Origin: Chitinophagales bacterium
GTDB taxonomy: Bacteria; Bacteroidota; Bacteroidia; Chitinophagales; JADIYW01
NCBI GenBank assembly: GCA_023957245.1
Contig: JAMLHJ010000004.1
Location: forward strand, 142,970 to 206,969
Direction of reading: 5' to 3'
Length of the DNA stretch: 64,000 nucleotides
Positions 37,383-46,340 of this stretch are shown piece by piece (within the stretch, counting starts at the first letter, position 1; each line of letters opens with the position of its first letter). The translations under genes were made by a program, and so were the position numbers. The notes under the pieces are model-generated. The model did not search any database and was not told the DNA's origin. It was given only the letters and a program-made list of their open reading frames with translations.

Positions 37383-39596
37383 TTAATCTATCTTTAAAGT
37401 GAAAGATTTTTGCATTTTTTGATTTCTCATTTGTAAAAAGTAAATACCATTTGGTACAATAATATCATTAAGATAGATGTTGTTTTCGCCTTGTGCTTGA
37501 TTTATTTTCCCATTTTTCAATTGAGATCCTAGAACATTGTATAACTCCCATGTTGTAGGATAATAAGAAAGGTTTGAAATGATGATTCCTTTGGATAAGT
37601 TGTTGAAATAAACCTTTATGTCTTCCTGTGGTCTATTATTACACTGAATATAGATTGTACCTAACCAATATGATTTTCCGTCTATATCAGTTTGTTGTAA
37701 ATGATAATAAGGTTCGTCAGTTTTTGAATTATCTTCCCAAAGATACTCCGTAGGACTCATCTTGGTTCCCATCCCATCAATTCTAGCTATTAATTCTTTC
37801 TGTAAACCATCCTTTGATTTGTAAATGCTGAAGTAATCGTTGTTAAATTCACTTTCAGTTTTCCACTCAACTATTGGGATGCCATTCTTGCAATATCCTG
37901 CTAATTCCCTTAGTGTAATTGGTAGCACAGGAATATCAAACTCTACACTTCCATCGTTACCTGCAAAAACTTCATAGGAGTCTCCGTCATTATCGTATTC
38001 ACAAATGTCTAATTCGCAGGAAAGAAAATTAAATGAACCATCATTTATTGAGCTAACTGTATTACTGTCATAAGTGATTGTAGAATCTTTTTGGGCTAAA
38101 TGTAAAATAATGTCTTCAGCTCCATCTTGTATAAAACCATTGATATAACATGTATCATTGGAGCTTTTTATTTCAATACATTTACACTGCAATAGATCTA
38201 CTTCTGTAACACAGTCATATACTTTGCTGAGAACACAGGAAATTGTGTCGTTTGAAAATTTATTGGGAGCTACAAAAGTATTTGTTGCGCTAATTAAATC
38301 TAAAACTTTCTTCATAGAACAAACATTACATGATACTGGTCCGGGAGGAATGGGTATTCCACATGAGCATTCAGATGTAATGATACCTCTTTCGCCGCTT
38401 GTTCCGCTTGGGCTGCTTATGCCTTTTTCGCCAACACCACCTCCTGATAAAAGAATTTTATTTAAAGAGGGCATACCTGAAAGAATAGAAAAATAGCCTT
38501 TCCCGCCAGCTCCACCACCACCTGGATTCCCTCCGTCTCCACCTTTTGCACCTCTGCCACCTCCGCCACCACATACACCATCAGGGCCGTCATTCCCACT
38601 CGTGCCTTGGTGTCCTGTTCCTCCATTTTCACCTCTGAGGTCAAAAACTGTTGATTTTGTTTCGTCCAATGGGTTTTTTACTACTGTGTTAATAACAAAT
38701 GTGATGACTCCTCCACCGGCACCTCCATCTCCACCGATACCTCCTTCTCCGCCGATAGTCCCTTGAAGTCCATCGATACACATGGTGCCACCGGAGCTGC
38801 CCGAGCCATTACCTCCTTTTCCGCCACGCCCTCCAGATGCTCCTCCTCCTAAATACAGGTAGCCGGGTGTAGAAATATTGCTACTTGGATTACCGCTGCC
38901 AGGGTAAGATATGATTGTGCCGTCTTGTCCTTGTGTTCCTTCATTGCCTTCAATTCCACCATAACCGGCATTGATCAACCCAAGCATACCTTCCCCATTT
39001 CCACCATTAGGTCTTCCCGCAGGGTTTCCAGTTCCTCCATTTCCCCCCATTCCACCGATACCGCCAGGGAAACCTTTGCCTTTTACATCTATGATTCCTC
39101 CATTCATGTAAAAATTTTTTTGAACGAAAAATGCTACTACTCCCCCCAAGCCAGTAGAAAGATTAAAGGGAGAACAGGTAATTTTACCGCCTTCATTTAT
39201 CGTTAAATTTTTAAATTGGGGAACTCTTATTACTTGAATATTTGAACTAAATGAGATATCCTCAAATGCATCATAAAGTTGAAGAGTAGAGCCTGAAATG
39301 GATTTAATTTTACCAAATTCAAATGACCCGTTTGTTACATCAATAGCTAATAAAATATCATTTACGATAAATCCGTTGACTGACTGAACGGTGACAATGC
39401 TATCAGCCAAATTTAAAGCTTTGGTTTTTATATTATCGGTATAATACGTTTGACCTTGTGAAATGAAAATGTCTCCGTCATTGCCAGAGCCGACTCCTGT
39501 CACGCGACCTTGTAATGTGAAGCTAAATAATAAAAATACTAATAGGGGAAATATAGAAGTAGAAAATAATCTTTTGCAACCAAACTTTGAAATCAT
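37383..39596 (-). CDS. glycine-rich secreted protein with T9SS sorting domain
   Basis: Large secreted protein (737 aa). Signal peptide (about 1-30), a beta-rich N-terminal domain (to about 150), a glycine-rich stretch (about 155-410) of GG-x repeats such as GGIGGMGGNGGTGN and GGGGGRGAKGGDGGN, a Cys-rich section (about 412-520), a beta-sandwich-like section with WKTESEFNNDYF (about 580), then a C-terminal sorting domain ending NGIYFLQMRNQKMQKSFTLKID, the type A T9SS signal. By family knowledge the last part directs export through the outer membrane and is cleaved. The glycine run could form a polyglycine II or collagen-like sheet; no enzyme motif is visible. Role as surface adhesin or matrix is inference. 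G/C content is locally higher in the glycine-rich part. Confidence 0.82.
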   Translation of the reverse strand: MISKFGCKRLFSTSIFPLLVFLLFSFTLQGRVTGVGSGNDGDIFISQGQTYYTDNIKTKALNLADSIVTVQSVNGFIVNDILLAIDVTNGSFEFGKIKSISGSTLQLYDAFEDISFSSNIQVIRVPQFKNLTINEGGKITCSPFNLSTGLGGVVAFFVQKNFYMNGGIIDVKGKGFPGGIGGMGGNGGTGNPAGRPNGGNGEGMLGLINAGYGGIEGNEGTQGQDGTIISYPGSGNPSSNISTPGYLYLGGGASGGRGGKGGNGSGSSGGTMCIDGLQGTIGGEGGIGGDGGAGGGVITFVINTVVKNPLDETKSTVFDLRGENGGTGHQGTSGNDGPDGVCGGGGGRGAKGGDGGNPGGGGAGGKGYFSILSGMPSLNKILLSGGGVGEKGISSPSGTSGERGIITSECSCGIPIPPGPVSCNVCSMKKVLDLISATNTFVAPNKFSNDTISCVLSKVYDCVTEVDLLQCKCIEIKSSNDTCYINGFIQDGAEDIILHLAQKDSTITYDSNTVSSINDGSFNFLSCELDICEYDNDGDSYEVFAGNDGSVEFDIPVLPITLRELAGYCKNGIPIVEWKTESEFNNDYFSIYKSKDGLQKELIARIDGMGTKMSPTEYLWEDNSKTDEPYYHLQQTDIDGKSYWLGTIYIQCNNRPQEDIKVYFNNLSKGIIISNLSYYPTTWELYNVLGSQLKNGKINQAQGENNIYLNDIIVPNGIYFLQMRNQKMQKSFTLKID

Positions 39597-40034
39597 GTAA
39601 ACTTATCTTTCCACTAAAATACGCTTCGGTTGAACTATAATACAAATTTGAAAAGTATAATATTTAGTGTTTAACAAAGGCTTAACGTGTGAGTTGAAAT
39701 GCTTCCTGCAACACCAAATGCAAAGGGTTTTGATGCGTTTTATAGCAATTCTATTTTCCCTTAGTTTGCGCGAGCGTCTCGCCCGTGCATTAACCTATCA
39801 AATAATATCGATTTCTAAATAGGTTTCCTTCCCATCAATATAATTTCTTACACTACTATACTTTCCACCGTTTACAAATGACTACATCGACATTTCGATA
39901 AACTCAGTGTCCGAACACTGGTGCCTGCCTGTCGAAGGCACATTTAACAAAAGTCATTTCGATATTTCGACCGAGCTCAATAACCACAAGCTCAATAACC
40001 AGAAAATCGAAGCACTCAGTGTCCGGTGTGTGCA
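39597..40034. other. 438-bp intergenic stretch rich in repeats
   Basis: No credible gene. It holds one copy of the REP-like palindromic element (39763-39794) and, from about 39885 to 40030, a patchwork of short repeats: ACTCAGTGTCCG occurs at 39902 and again at about 40015, AGCTCAATAACCA twice near 39975 and 39989, and CATTTCGATA twice. A small hairpin CAGTGT-CCGA-ACACTG lies at 39905-39920. Texts of this type are dispersed in Bacteroidota genomes. Confidence 0.65.
39763..39794. repeat. REP-like palindromic element, copy 1
   Basis: 32 bp starting AGTTTGCGCGAGCGTCTCGC and ending CGTGCATTAAC. It is 30/32 identical to the copy at 41463-41494, in the same orientation. Core CGAGCG-TCT-CGCCCG is a near-perfect hairpin; here one stem base is changed. 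With copy 2 it brackets the ATPase gene. Confidence 0.75.
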
Positions 40035-41258
40035 TTAGTTCACTGTTAAATCATCAGAATTCATAAGCCAATCAATCACATTTATTTTTTGTATTCCTTC
40101 AATACTGGTATTGTCAAAGTCAAGAGTAAGAAGAAATTTCGGGTAACTATCACGGATGTTTCTAAATGCCGAAATCTCACGTTCAAAGGTTTTTTCGTCA
40201 TTAACAGTAAATGCTACTTGATAATACTCTCGTGTGTTGTTGTTCATTTGAACGATAAAGTCAACTTCTTTGTCACCATTCTTCCCTACAAAAACCTTTC
40301 CTCCACGTCTTAATAATTCAAAATAGACGACATTTTCTAATTTGCGACCTAAGTTTGTATCGTATTTATTAGTAGTAGTTATATTTTTTAATCCCAAATC
40401 CACCAAATAATATTTTTGGTTTGTAGTAAGCAACTCTTTCCCTTTAATATCATAACGCTGTGCAGGATAAATAATATAAAAGTTAATTAAAAATTCCAAA
40501 TATTTACTTACAGTATTGTGTGAAATAGTTTTCTTAGAGTTTTTATTAAGTGCATCTGCAATATTTGTTGGAGAAATGTAAGAACCTACACTGTCAAAGA
40601 CGAAACTAATAATACGATTCAAATTGTGAAGATTTCGTAGTTTATATCGTTGAGCAATATCTTTCATTATAACTGTATCATAAATAGATTGCAAATAATC
40701 ATTTACCAAGTCTTCATTAATTTGAGCGAGTGTGACTGCTTCAGGAAAACTACTTGTGTTGAGATATTTTCTAAACAACCTATCTGTTTTTTTTTCATTG
40801 TTATAAGCTAAAGTATATTCAAAAAAAGAATATGGATGGATATTTATTGCAATATATCGTCCAGTCAGCAAAGTCGCCAATTCACTTGATAATAAGTAAG
40901 CATTTGAGCCAGTAACGTATAAATCAATGTTTTTTTTAACAAATAAACTATTGATTAGTTTTTCAAAACCATCCACCATTTGTACTTCATCTAAAAAAAC
41001 ATAATACTTTTCGCTCTCTGAAATGTTATTTATGATTTCATCATAAAGTGCCGTCCAATTTGTTAGATGCAGGTTTTCCCTATCTTCAAAATTTAAAAAA
41101 ATGATATTTTGAGTAGCAATACCACTGTCAATTAATTCCTTTTTGAATGTCTTTAATAATGTAGATTTTCCACTACGTCTGATACCTGTCACTACTTTAA
41201 TTATATTTTGATTTTTTAGCTGTCTAAGCTTTCTCAAATATTTTTCACGAATTATCAT
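40035..41258 (-). CDS. AAA_14/DUF4143 ATPase
   Basis: 407-aa ATPase of the AAA_14-DUF4143 type, common in many copies in Bacteroidota, function unknown. Walker A GIRRSGKST (25-33), Walker B YVFLDEVQ (86-93), sensor TGSNA (116-120) and LTGRY arginine region are intact, so ATP hydrolysis is likely. The DUF4143 part (about 195-345) includes a winged-helix-like region. Near the end EVDF (331-334) and YYQVAF (345-350) occupy the places of a PD-(D/E)xK nuclease-like core; the usual Lys is missing (Q-V-A), so nuclease activity is doubtful. The gene is bracketed by REP-like repeats and has an 18-bp perfect inverted repeat 27 bp upstream of its start, which suggests autoregulation and possible mobility. 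It is not a transposase. Confidence 0.88.
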   Translation of the reverse strand: MIIREKYLRKLRQLKNQNIIKVVTGIRRSGKSTLLKTFKKELIDSGIATQNIIFLNFEDRENLHLTNWTALYDEIINNISESEKYYVFLDEVQMVDGFEKLINSLFVKKNIDLYVTGSNAYLLSSELATLLTGRYIAINIHPYSFFEYTLAYNNEKKTDRLFRKYLNTSSFPEAVTLAQINEDLVNDYLQSIYDTVIMKDIAQRYKLRNLHNLNRIISFVFDSVGSYISPTNIADALNKNSKKTISHNTVSKYLEFLINFYIIYPAQRYDIKGKELLTTNQKYYLVDLGLKNITTTNKYDTNLGRKLENVVYFELLRRGGKVFVGKNGDKEVDFIVQMNNNTREYYQVAFTVNDEKTFEREISAFRNIRDSYPKFLLTLDFDNTSIEGIQKINVIDWLMNSDDLTVN

Positions 41259-41285
41259 TTTTTCTTTTGTTTTAATCTAAGATAC

Positions 41286-41339
41286 AAATCGTTATTGACG
41301 AAAAGTGTATAAACTAAACAATTTCGTCAATAACGATTT
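41286..41339. promoter_or_regulatory. perfect 18-bp inverted repeat, operator candidate
   Basis: Arms AAATCGTTATTGACGAAA (41286-41303) and its exact complement (41322-41339) with an 18-nt spacer. Each arm itself is framed by TCGT ... ACGA, a half-palindrome. It lies 27 bp upstream of the ATPase start on the minus strand, where the promoter should be, so a repressor or the ATPase itself may bind there. It is not followed by a U tract and so does not look like a terminator of a known gene. Confidence 0.75.
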
Positions 41340-41462
41340 TTTATGAGATTGTCTGTAATTATAAAAAAGTAAATGAGAAACAAACCGAAACCTCGTGCTA
41401 ATCTGTCAAATTGATGAACGAAAAATTAAATGAACATGACTAGGTATGATACAATATGCCCC

Positions 41463-41494
41463 AGTTTGCGCAAGCGTCTCGCTCGTGCATTAAC
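41463..41494. repeat. REP-like palindromic element, copy 2
   Basis: 32 bp starting AGTTTGCGCAAGCGTCTCGC and ending CGTGCATTAAC, two mismatches from copy 1. Same orientation, 1700 bp apart. The consensus of both copies gives a perfect hairpin CGAGCG-TCT-CGCTCG. Confidence 0.75.
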
Positions 41495-41507
41495 TTAAAA
41501 AAGTAAA

Positions 41508-41534
41508 AGGGCTAAGTCAATATAACTTAGCCCT
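41508..41534 (-). terminator. terminator after the GMC oxidoreductase gene
   Basis: Perfect 9-bp stem GGGCTAAGT / ACTTAGCCC (extendable by an A-T pair) with a 7-nt loop; on the minus strand it is followed by CTTTTACTTTTTT. It sits 24 nt after the stop of the oxidoreductase gene. Confidence 0.8.
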
Positions 41535-41557
41535 CGTATCTTTTGTTGAAAAATTTA

Positions 41558-42952
41558 TTACTTAATCAATGATGTAGAAAGTCTATGTGCTAATGCCATG
41601 ATAGTCAATGAAGGGTTGATACCAGGTGCATTAGGAAATACACTAGAGTCACAGATATATAAGTTCTCCATACCGTGAACATTAAATTCTGGAGTAACGA
41701 CAGAATTTTTACCATCTACTCCAATAGTACAGCCTCCCATTAAGTGAAGTCCAAATGACATTTGAGATTCGTAAACTTCATAAGCTCCAGCGGTTTTTAA
41801 GATATTTCTTATCGCATTATGACCTTTAGTTTTACGCTCATTGTCTTGGTCTGTCATTGGTTTATAGACATTCAATTTACCTTTTTTATCTACTTTGATT
41901 TCTCCAATATTTTCATCTCTTACAGCTACTTCAACACATTGCATATATCTGTATCTTTTAAGATAGTCATGATGTTTAGCACCTCTGACAGTGAATAACA
42001 TACTTGTAGAAACTGGTGAGCTAAATACATTTTCCAATTTGAATCCATTGGCTCTGAAATTTGGATCTTTTGAAGCTACAGATTGGAAAAATAATTTATG
42101 AGAATCTACATATTCTTTTTGGAATCCAAACCACATGAACTGAGGATGTGTAGCAAATTTTTTCCCAAGTGCTGGCAATTGGCTTTGGAAACCTGACATG
42201 AGCATCATTCTAGTCGAACCAAATGCTCCACCAGCTAAAATTGCTTTTTTAGCTCTAAATTCTACTGGTTTTTTGTGCCCAATAAGTCCTTGAAGCCCTC
42301 TGACAATTACACCATCTTTCTGGTGAATCACTTGAGTGATTTCAATTTCTGCTTCGACTTTTAGATTGTTTTTTTCAGCTTTTTGTACGAAAGCTACCAT
42401 AGAACTTTGTTTGGAATCTCTATGACAACCATTTAAGCATGTGATACAATCATTGCCTTGTTCTCTTCCACAATCACTCTGACCTCTACGAAGATATCCC
42501 CATTTATATCCCAATTCATCACAAGCTTTTACAAATAAATTGGCATTGCCATTACGTTCATTTTCTGAAAAAGTATGTAATGCTAAATCACTTTCAATTT
42601 GAGTATAGTGTCTGTCCATTCCCTCTTGAGTGAAGTAGTTGATGCCAGATTCTGTTTGCCAATCATTTAAAGCAATATCGTCAAATCGATCCATCAGACA
42701 TTGGTACATGATAGATGAACCACCTACTAATCTACCTCTTAAAAATCCAAGTTTAGCTTGATTGTCATACTCAATACCACCACCCCAATATAATTCTGCA
42801 GATGCTTCTGCTTCTGTTTTAGGGAATGTATTTTTTCTATAAAATCGTCCTGCTTCTAGTAATAAAACATTAGCACCAGCTTTATTCAGATAATATGCAA
42901 GTGTACCACCTCCTGCACCAGAACCTACTATAATGAAATCGTAAATTGCCAT
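41558..42952 (-). CDS. GMC-family FAD oxidoreductase with Cys cluster
   Basis: 464-aa flavoenzyme that oxidises an alcohol. N-terminal FAD site IIVGSGAGGGTLAY, the GMC block GRLVGGSSIMYQ (about 73-84), AILAGGAFGSTRMML, and C-terminal HLMGGCTIG and CDSSVFPNAPGINPSLTI with the expected His/Asn region. Four cysteines at 161, 169, 172 and 176 (CITCLNGC) sit where long-chain alcohol oxidases and related GMC enzymes carry a Cys-rich segment before a conserved Lys-Gln-Ser. Start at 42952 (MAIYDF) is preferred; an in-frame ATG at 43009 would overlap the upstream gene. Follows the aldehyde dehydrogenase gene after 4 nt: alcohol to aldehyde to acid in one operon. Confidence 0.88.
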   Translation of the reverse strand: MAIYDFIIVGSGAGGGTLAYYLNKAGANVLLLEAGRFYRKNTFPKTEAEASAELYWGGGIEYDNQAKLGFLRGRLVGGSSIMYQCLMDRFDDIALNDWQTESGINYFTQEGMDRHYTQIESDLALHTFSENERNGNANLFVKACDELGYKWGYLRRGQSDCGREQGNDCITCLNGCHRDSKQSSMVAFVQKAEKNNLKVEAEIEITQVIHQKDGVIVRGLQGLIGHKKPVEFRAKKAILAGGAFGSTRMMLMSGFQSQLPALGKKFATHPQFMWFGFQKEYVDSHKLFFQSVASKDPNFRANGFKLENVFSSPVSTSMLFTVRGAKHHDYLKRYRYMQCVEVAVRDENIGEIKVDKKGKLNVYKPMTDQDNERKTKGHNAIRNILKTAGAYEVYESQMSFGLHLMGGCTIGVDGKNSVVTPEFNVHGMENLYICDSSVFPNAPGINPSLTIMALAHRLSTSLIK

Positions 42953-42956
42953 GGTA

Positions 42957-44528
42957 TTATAATTTTTGTTTTTTTCCGATGCTATCCGCTTTAATTCCAT
43001 TGATAGCAAATTTTATCCAATTTTTAGGCTTACTGAAATATGCACTCATGAGATTACTCAATACTTCTCCTTTTTCTTTTGTGAAAGGATACCATTGTAA
43101 TTCTATCAAATCACTTTGTTTCTCTATGATGACAGATTTGAGATTACAGAATGTTAATAACCCATCTTCACCTTTAAATCTTCCGATACCACTATCTTTT
43201 GTGCCTCCAAATGGTAGATAAGGATTGGCTTCGTTGATCATGTGGTTGTTGATACATACGTTGCCGACAACTAATGCACGAGCGACACGTTCCCCTCTAT
43301 TCATGTCACTTGTCCAAACTGAACCTCCCAATCCATAAGGAGAATTGTTGGCCATTTGAATGGCTTCTTCTTCTGTTTTAAATTTGAATACAGCTACCGT
43401 AGGACCAAATGTTTCTTCAGTAGCAACTTTCATATCTAATGTGCAATTTTCCAATATGGTAGGTGGAATATGATGAGAGCCTTTTTGTTTGATTCCTCCA
43501 CATAATAATTTAGCACCTTTGGCAATAGCATCTTCAATATGGTCTTCAATTAGCGCAACTTGGAAGTCTGCTGTAATTGCTCCGACATCACAATCTTCAG
43601 TAGATTTTGTGTCTCTGTTTGGATGAGAAGTTTTTAAAAGTTTAGTTTTATCAACGAGTTCCTTTAGGAATTTGTCATAGATTCCTTCTTGAATGTATAA
43701 TCTTTCAATTCCTGTACAATTTTGTCCAGCGTTAGTAAATGCTCCCCACATCACTCCGTTGACAGTTCTATCTAAATTGACATCATCGAAAACTATAGAT
43801 GGGTCTTTACCTCCTAATTCTAAATCTACAGGAATCAATTGCTCAGCACAAAGTGCCATGATGCGTTTGCCTGTTCTCACACTTCCAGTAAAATGTATTT
43901 TATCAGGGCGATGTTTTATTAATTCTGCACCTACGGTTTTTCCTCCACACACTACTTGAATAGCATCTTTCATAAATCCGCTATTAGCAAAGAAATGTTT
44001 CCATAAAGGTAATAAAGGAGTTACTTCACTAGGTTTTACAACTACTGCATTACCTGCTAAAAATGCCATCAATGCAGGAACTATTACTTGATAGAATGGG
44101 AAATTCCATGGAGTAATCACCATGATAGTTCCTAAAGGTTCTTTCCATTGACGAGATTTTTTTCCCATTAAAAATATCGGAATAGGCAATTTTTTATCTG
44201 CCAAAACTTTTGGAGCCATTTTTTTGTACACGTCTATAACATCGCATACTTCAAAAACTTCTGCTGCATAAGCATCGGTACGAGATTTGCCAGTTTCTGC
44301 TATTATTTGGTCTAAAATAAAATCTGCATTATTTAATACATACTGCATGATTTTGTCCACTTCCTTTATTCTATCTTCCAAAGACATTGCTCTGATAATA
44401 GGTTGCATCTGACGAGATACATCCATTATTCTCTTTAACTCTGAAGTTGACGGGTCTTGCAACTCATACAAAAATGCTCCAGTAATTGGATTTTTGATGA
44501 TGGTTGTAGATGTGTTTTGATTTTCCAT
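42957..44528 (-). CDS. aldehyde dehydrogenase family protein
   Basis: 523-aa NAD(P)-dependent aldehyde dehydrogenase. WNFPFYQ, KPSEVTPL (cofactor Lys), FTGSVRTGK, the general base Glu in ELGGKDPSIV and the catalytic Cys in NAGQNCTGIERL are all present, as is EETFGPTVAVF. Length slightly above the usual 500 because of a 30-residue C-terminal extension ending with KKQKL. Operon with the GMC enzyme suggests it takes its aldehyde; long-chain or terpene-like substrates are possible. Confidence 0.92.
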   Translation of the reverse strand: MENQNTSTTIIKNPITGAFLYELQDPSTSELKRIMDVSRQMQPIIRAMSLEDRIKEVDKIMQYVLNNADFILDQIIAETGKSRTDAYAAEVFEVCDVIDVYKKMAPKVLADKKLPIPIFLMGKKSRQWKEPLGTIMVITPWNFPFYQVIVPALMAFLAGNAVVVKPSEVTPLLPLWKHFFANSGFMKDAIQVVCGGKTVGAELIKHRPDKIHFTGSVRTGKRIMALCAEQLIPVDLELGGKDPSIVFDDVNLDRTVNGVMWGAFTNAGQNCTGIERLYIQEGIYDKFLKELVDKTKLLKTSHPNRDTKSTEDCDVGAITADFQVALIEDHIEDAIAKGAKLLCGGIKQKGSHHIPPTILENCTLDMKVATEETFGPTVAVFKFKTEEEAIQMANNSPYGLGGSVWTSDMNRGERVARALVVGNVCINNHMINEANPYLPFGGTKDSGIGRFKGEDGLLTFCNLKSVIIEKQSDLIELQWYPFTKEKGEVLSNLMSAYFSKPKNWIKFAINGIKADSIGKKQKL

Positions 44529-44849
44529 ATAATGAAAAAATTATTTATTTGTCAAAAATAAGCATTTAGACTTGATTTTATAGTGGTTTTATATTCCTCT
44601 TTCTGTAGAGTAGCTGTTATGAACGTTCTTATTGCCTTATTTGATAAATATCAAGATGGAGTGTTTAGGGATGATTTTCTACGATTTGTTGGTCTGCTAT
44701 TTGTAGTTATTGAATTTAGGTATAGATAGTATCATAATTTTTGTGAGTGAATACGATGTTTGTACTTATAAAATGGGATTTTTAAAACATAAATTCAATG
44801 CTGAAATTATTTTATTTATATTTGGTCTAAATATTAATAGTGTTTTTCT
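44529..44849. other. 321-bp divergent intergenic region
   Basis: AT-rich, no gene seen. It separates the divergent aldehyde dehydrogenase and ankyrin operons. Two -7 elements fit: CAAAAATA at 44553-44560 (minus-strand TATTTTTG, about 25 nt before the dehydrogenase) and TATATTTG at 44817-44824 (plus strand, 25 nt before the ankyrin gene). Neither has a clear -33 TTTG. The middle 200 bp hold nothing I can name. Confidence 0.5.
44817..44824 (+). promoter_or_regulatory. -7 promoter element of the ankyrin-flavin operon
   Basis: TATATTTG matches TAnnTTTG exactly and ends 25 nt before the ATG at 44850. Confidence 0.45.
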
Positions 44850-46325
44850 ATGAGAGTAATAGTGTTTTCGGTATTTATGATTTTTGGGCTTCCTTTTTTG
44901 TCATTGGCTCAAAACAGTAATAAATTATTGGATTTTGGGTTTTGGAAAAGTCAGCCTAGTGTTGAAGCAATACAAAGCGAAATTTTGAAGGGCAATTCTC
45001 CATCACAAGCCAATCCTGCAAATTTTGATGCAGTGTGTATGGCAATCAATAACCAAGCAGATTTTCAAGTGATTCAATTTTTATTAAATCAGGAGGGAAA
45101 TGGAGTAGATAAAAAGACGCATGATGGGCGTACTTATTTACATTGGGCTGCAAGTAGTGGTAATGTCGATGTTGTCAAATATTTATTAAAAAAAGGTTGG
45201 ACAGCTGATTTGATTGATGAGAAAGGTGCTTCGCCTTTGGCTTTTGCAGCTATGAATGGACAGGTGAATCCTGAAATTTTCAAGCTATTTTTTATGGCAG
45301 GAGTAAGTGTTAATGAAGTTTATAATGATGGTGCTAATATTTTACTATTGTCTATTGCAGGAGATAAAGATTTTGCTCTAACCAATTATTTAATTTCTCA
45401 AGGATTATCTATACAGTCAAAAGATGAATATGGACGTACTGCATTTGATTATGCTGCGAAGTCAGGAGATATTGAGTTACTTAAAAAAGTTTTAACTCAT
45501 GATATTAAACCAACGCCCAATGCATTGATATTCGCAGCACAAGGTTCTAGAAGATGGAATAGTACTATCGAAACTTTTCAATATTTGATAGATGATTTAG
45601 GTATTCAACCCAATTCTTTGTCTGTTAATAATGAGAATGCATTTCATTATTTGGTTAGAAAACCAAAGCAGTTAGAGATTATTCAATATTTATTAGATAA
45701 AGGAACCAATGCAGAACAAGTGGATAAATTTGGAAATATTCCTCTAATGAATGCTGCTCAAGCTAAAGATATTGATGTAGTTAAGTTATTCATACAGCAT
45801 ACTAAAGATATTAATCATTCTAATCTTAAGAAAGAAACAGCGTTGATGTTGGCATCGCAATATTCATCTGTGGAGATTGTTGATCTGTTGCTGCAAAGTG
45901 GTGCTAATCCTGCTTTAATGTCGTCAGGTGGAAATTGCGTTTATTATTTGATACAATCTTATAGAGCAAATAATTCGGAAGATTTTGATAAAAAATGGAA
46001 TCTTTTACTTGAAAAAGGTGTGAATTTTAAAGCTTTACAAGTAGATGGTTCTTCCATATATCATGTCGCTATTGCCAAACAAGATGTGAAATTATTAGAA
46101 AAGATTGGAAGCCTTCAATTGGATATAAATATTCAAGATGAAGAAGGGATGTCGGTATTACACAAGGCTGCTTTACTTGCAAAAGATGATAAAGTATTGA
46201 GATTTTTAGTCAATCAAGGTGCAGATAAATCTTTATTGACTGGTTTTGATGAATCGGCTTATGACCTTGCCAGTGAAAATGAAACACTTAAGAAAAATAA
46301 TATTTCAATTGATTTTTTAAAATAA
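44850..46325 (+). CDS. periplasmic ankyrin-repeat protein
   Basis: 491 aa, signal peptide (cleavage near LSLAQN) followed by about twelve ankyrin repeats; clear ones include DGRTYLHWAASSGNVDVVKYLLKKG, here shortened, and later KETALMLASQYSSVEIVDLLLQSG-like blocks. Ankyrin repeats are protein-binding scaffolds. Placed first in the four-gene redox operon, it likely docks one of the other products in the periplasm; that is inference. No enzyme motif is visible. Confidence 0.85.
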   Translation: MRVIVFSVFMIFGLPFLSLAQNSNKLLDFGFWKSQPSVEAIQSEILKGNSPSQANPANFDAVCMAINNQADFQVIQFLLNQEGNGVDKKTHDGRTYLHWAASSGNVDVVKYLLKKGWTADLIDEKGASPLAFAAMNGQVNPEIFKLFFMAGVSVNEVYNDGANILLLSIAGDKDFALTNYLISQGLSIQSKDEYGRTAFDYAAKSGDIELLKKVLTHDIKPTPNALIFAAQGSRRWNSTIETFQYLIDDLGIQPNSLSVNNENAFHYLVRKPKQLEIIQYLLDKGTNAEQVDKFGNIPLMNAAQAKDIDVVKLFIQHTKDINHSNLKKETALMLASQYSSVEIVDLLLQSGANPALMSSGGNCVYYLIQSYRANNSEDFDKKWNLLLEKGVNFKALQVDGSSIYHVAIAKQDVKLLEKIGSLQLDINIQDEEGMSVLHKAALLAKDDKVLRFLVNQGADKSLLTGFDESAYDLASENETLKKNNISIDFLK

Positions 46326-46340
46326 GCTAGGACAACAACA

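Noticed and set aside
40035..41258. transposase or nuclease toxin
   Set aside because: It has AAA motifs, not DDE or serine-recombinase ones, and the nuclease-like motif lacks its Lys.
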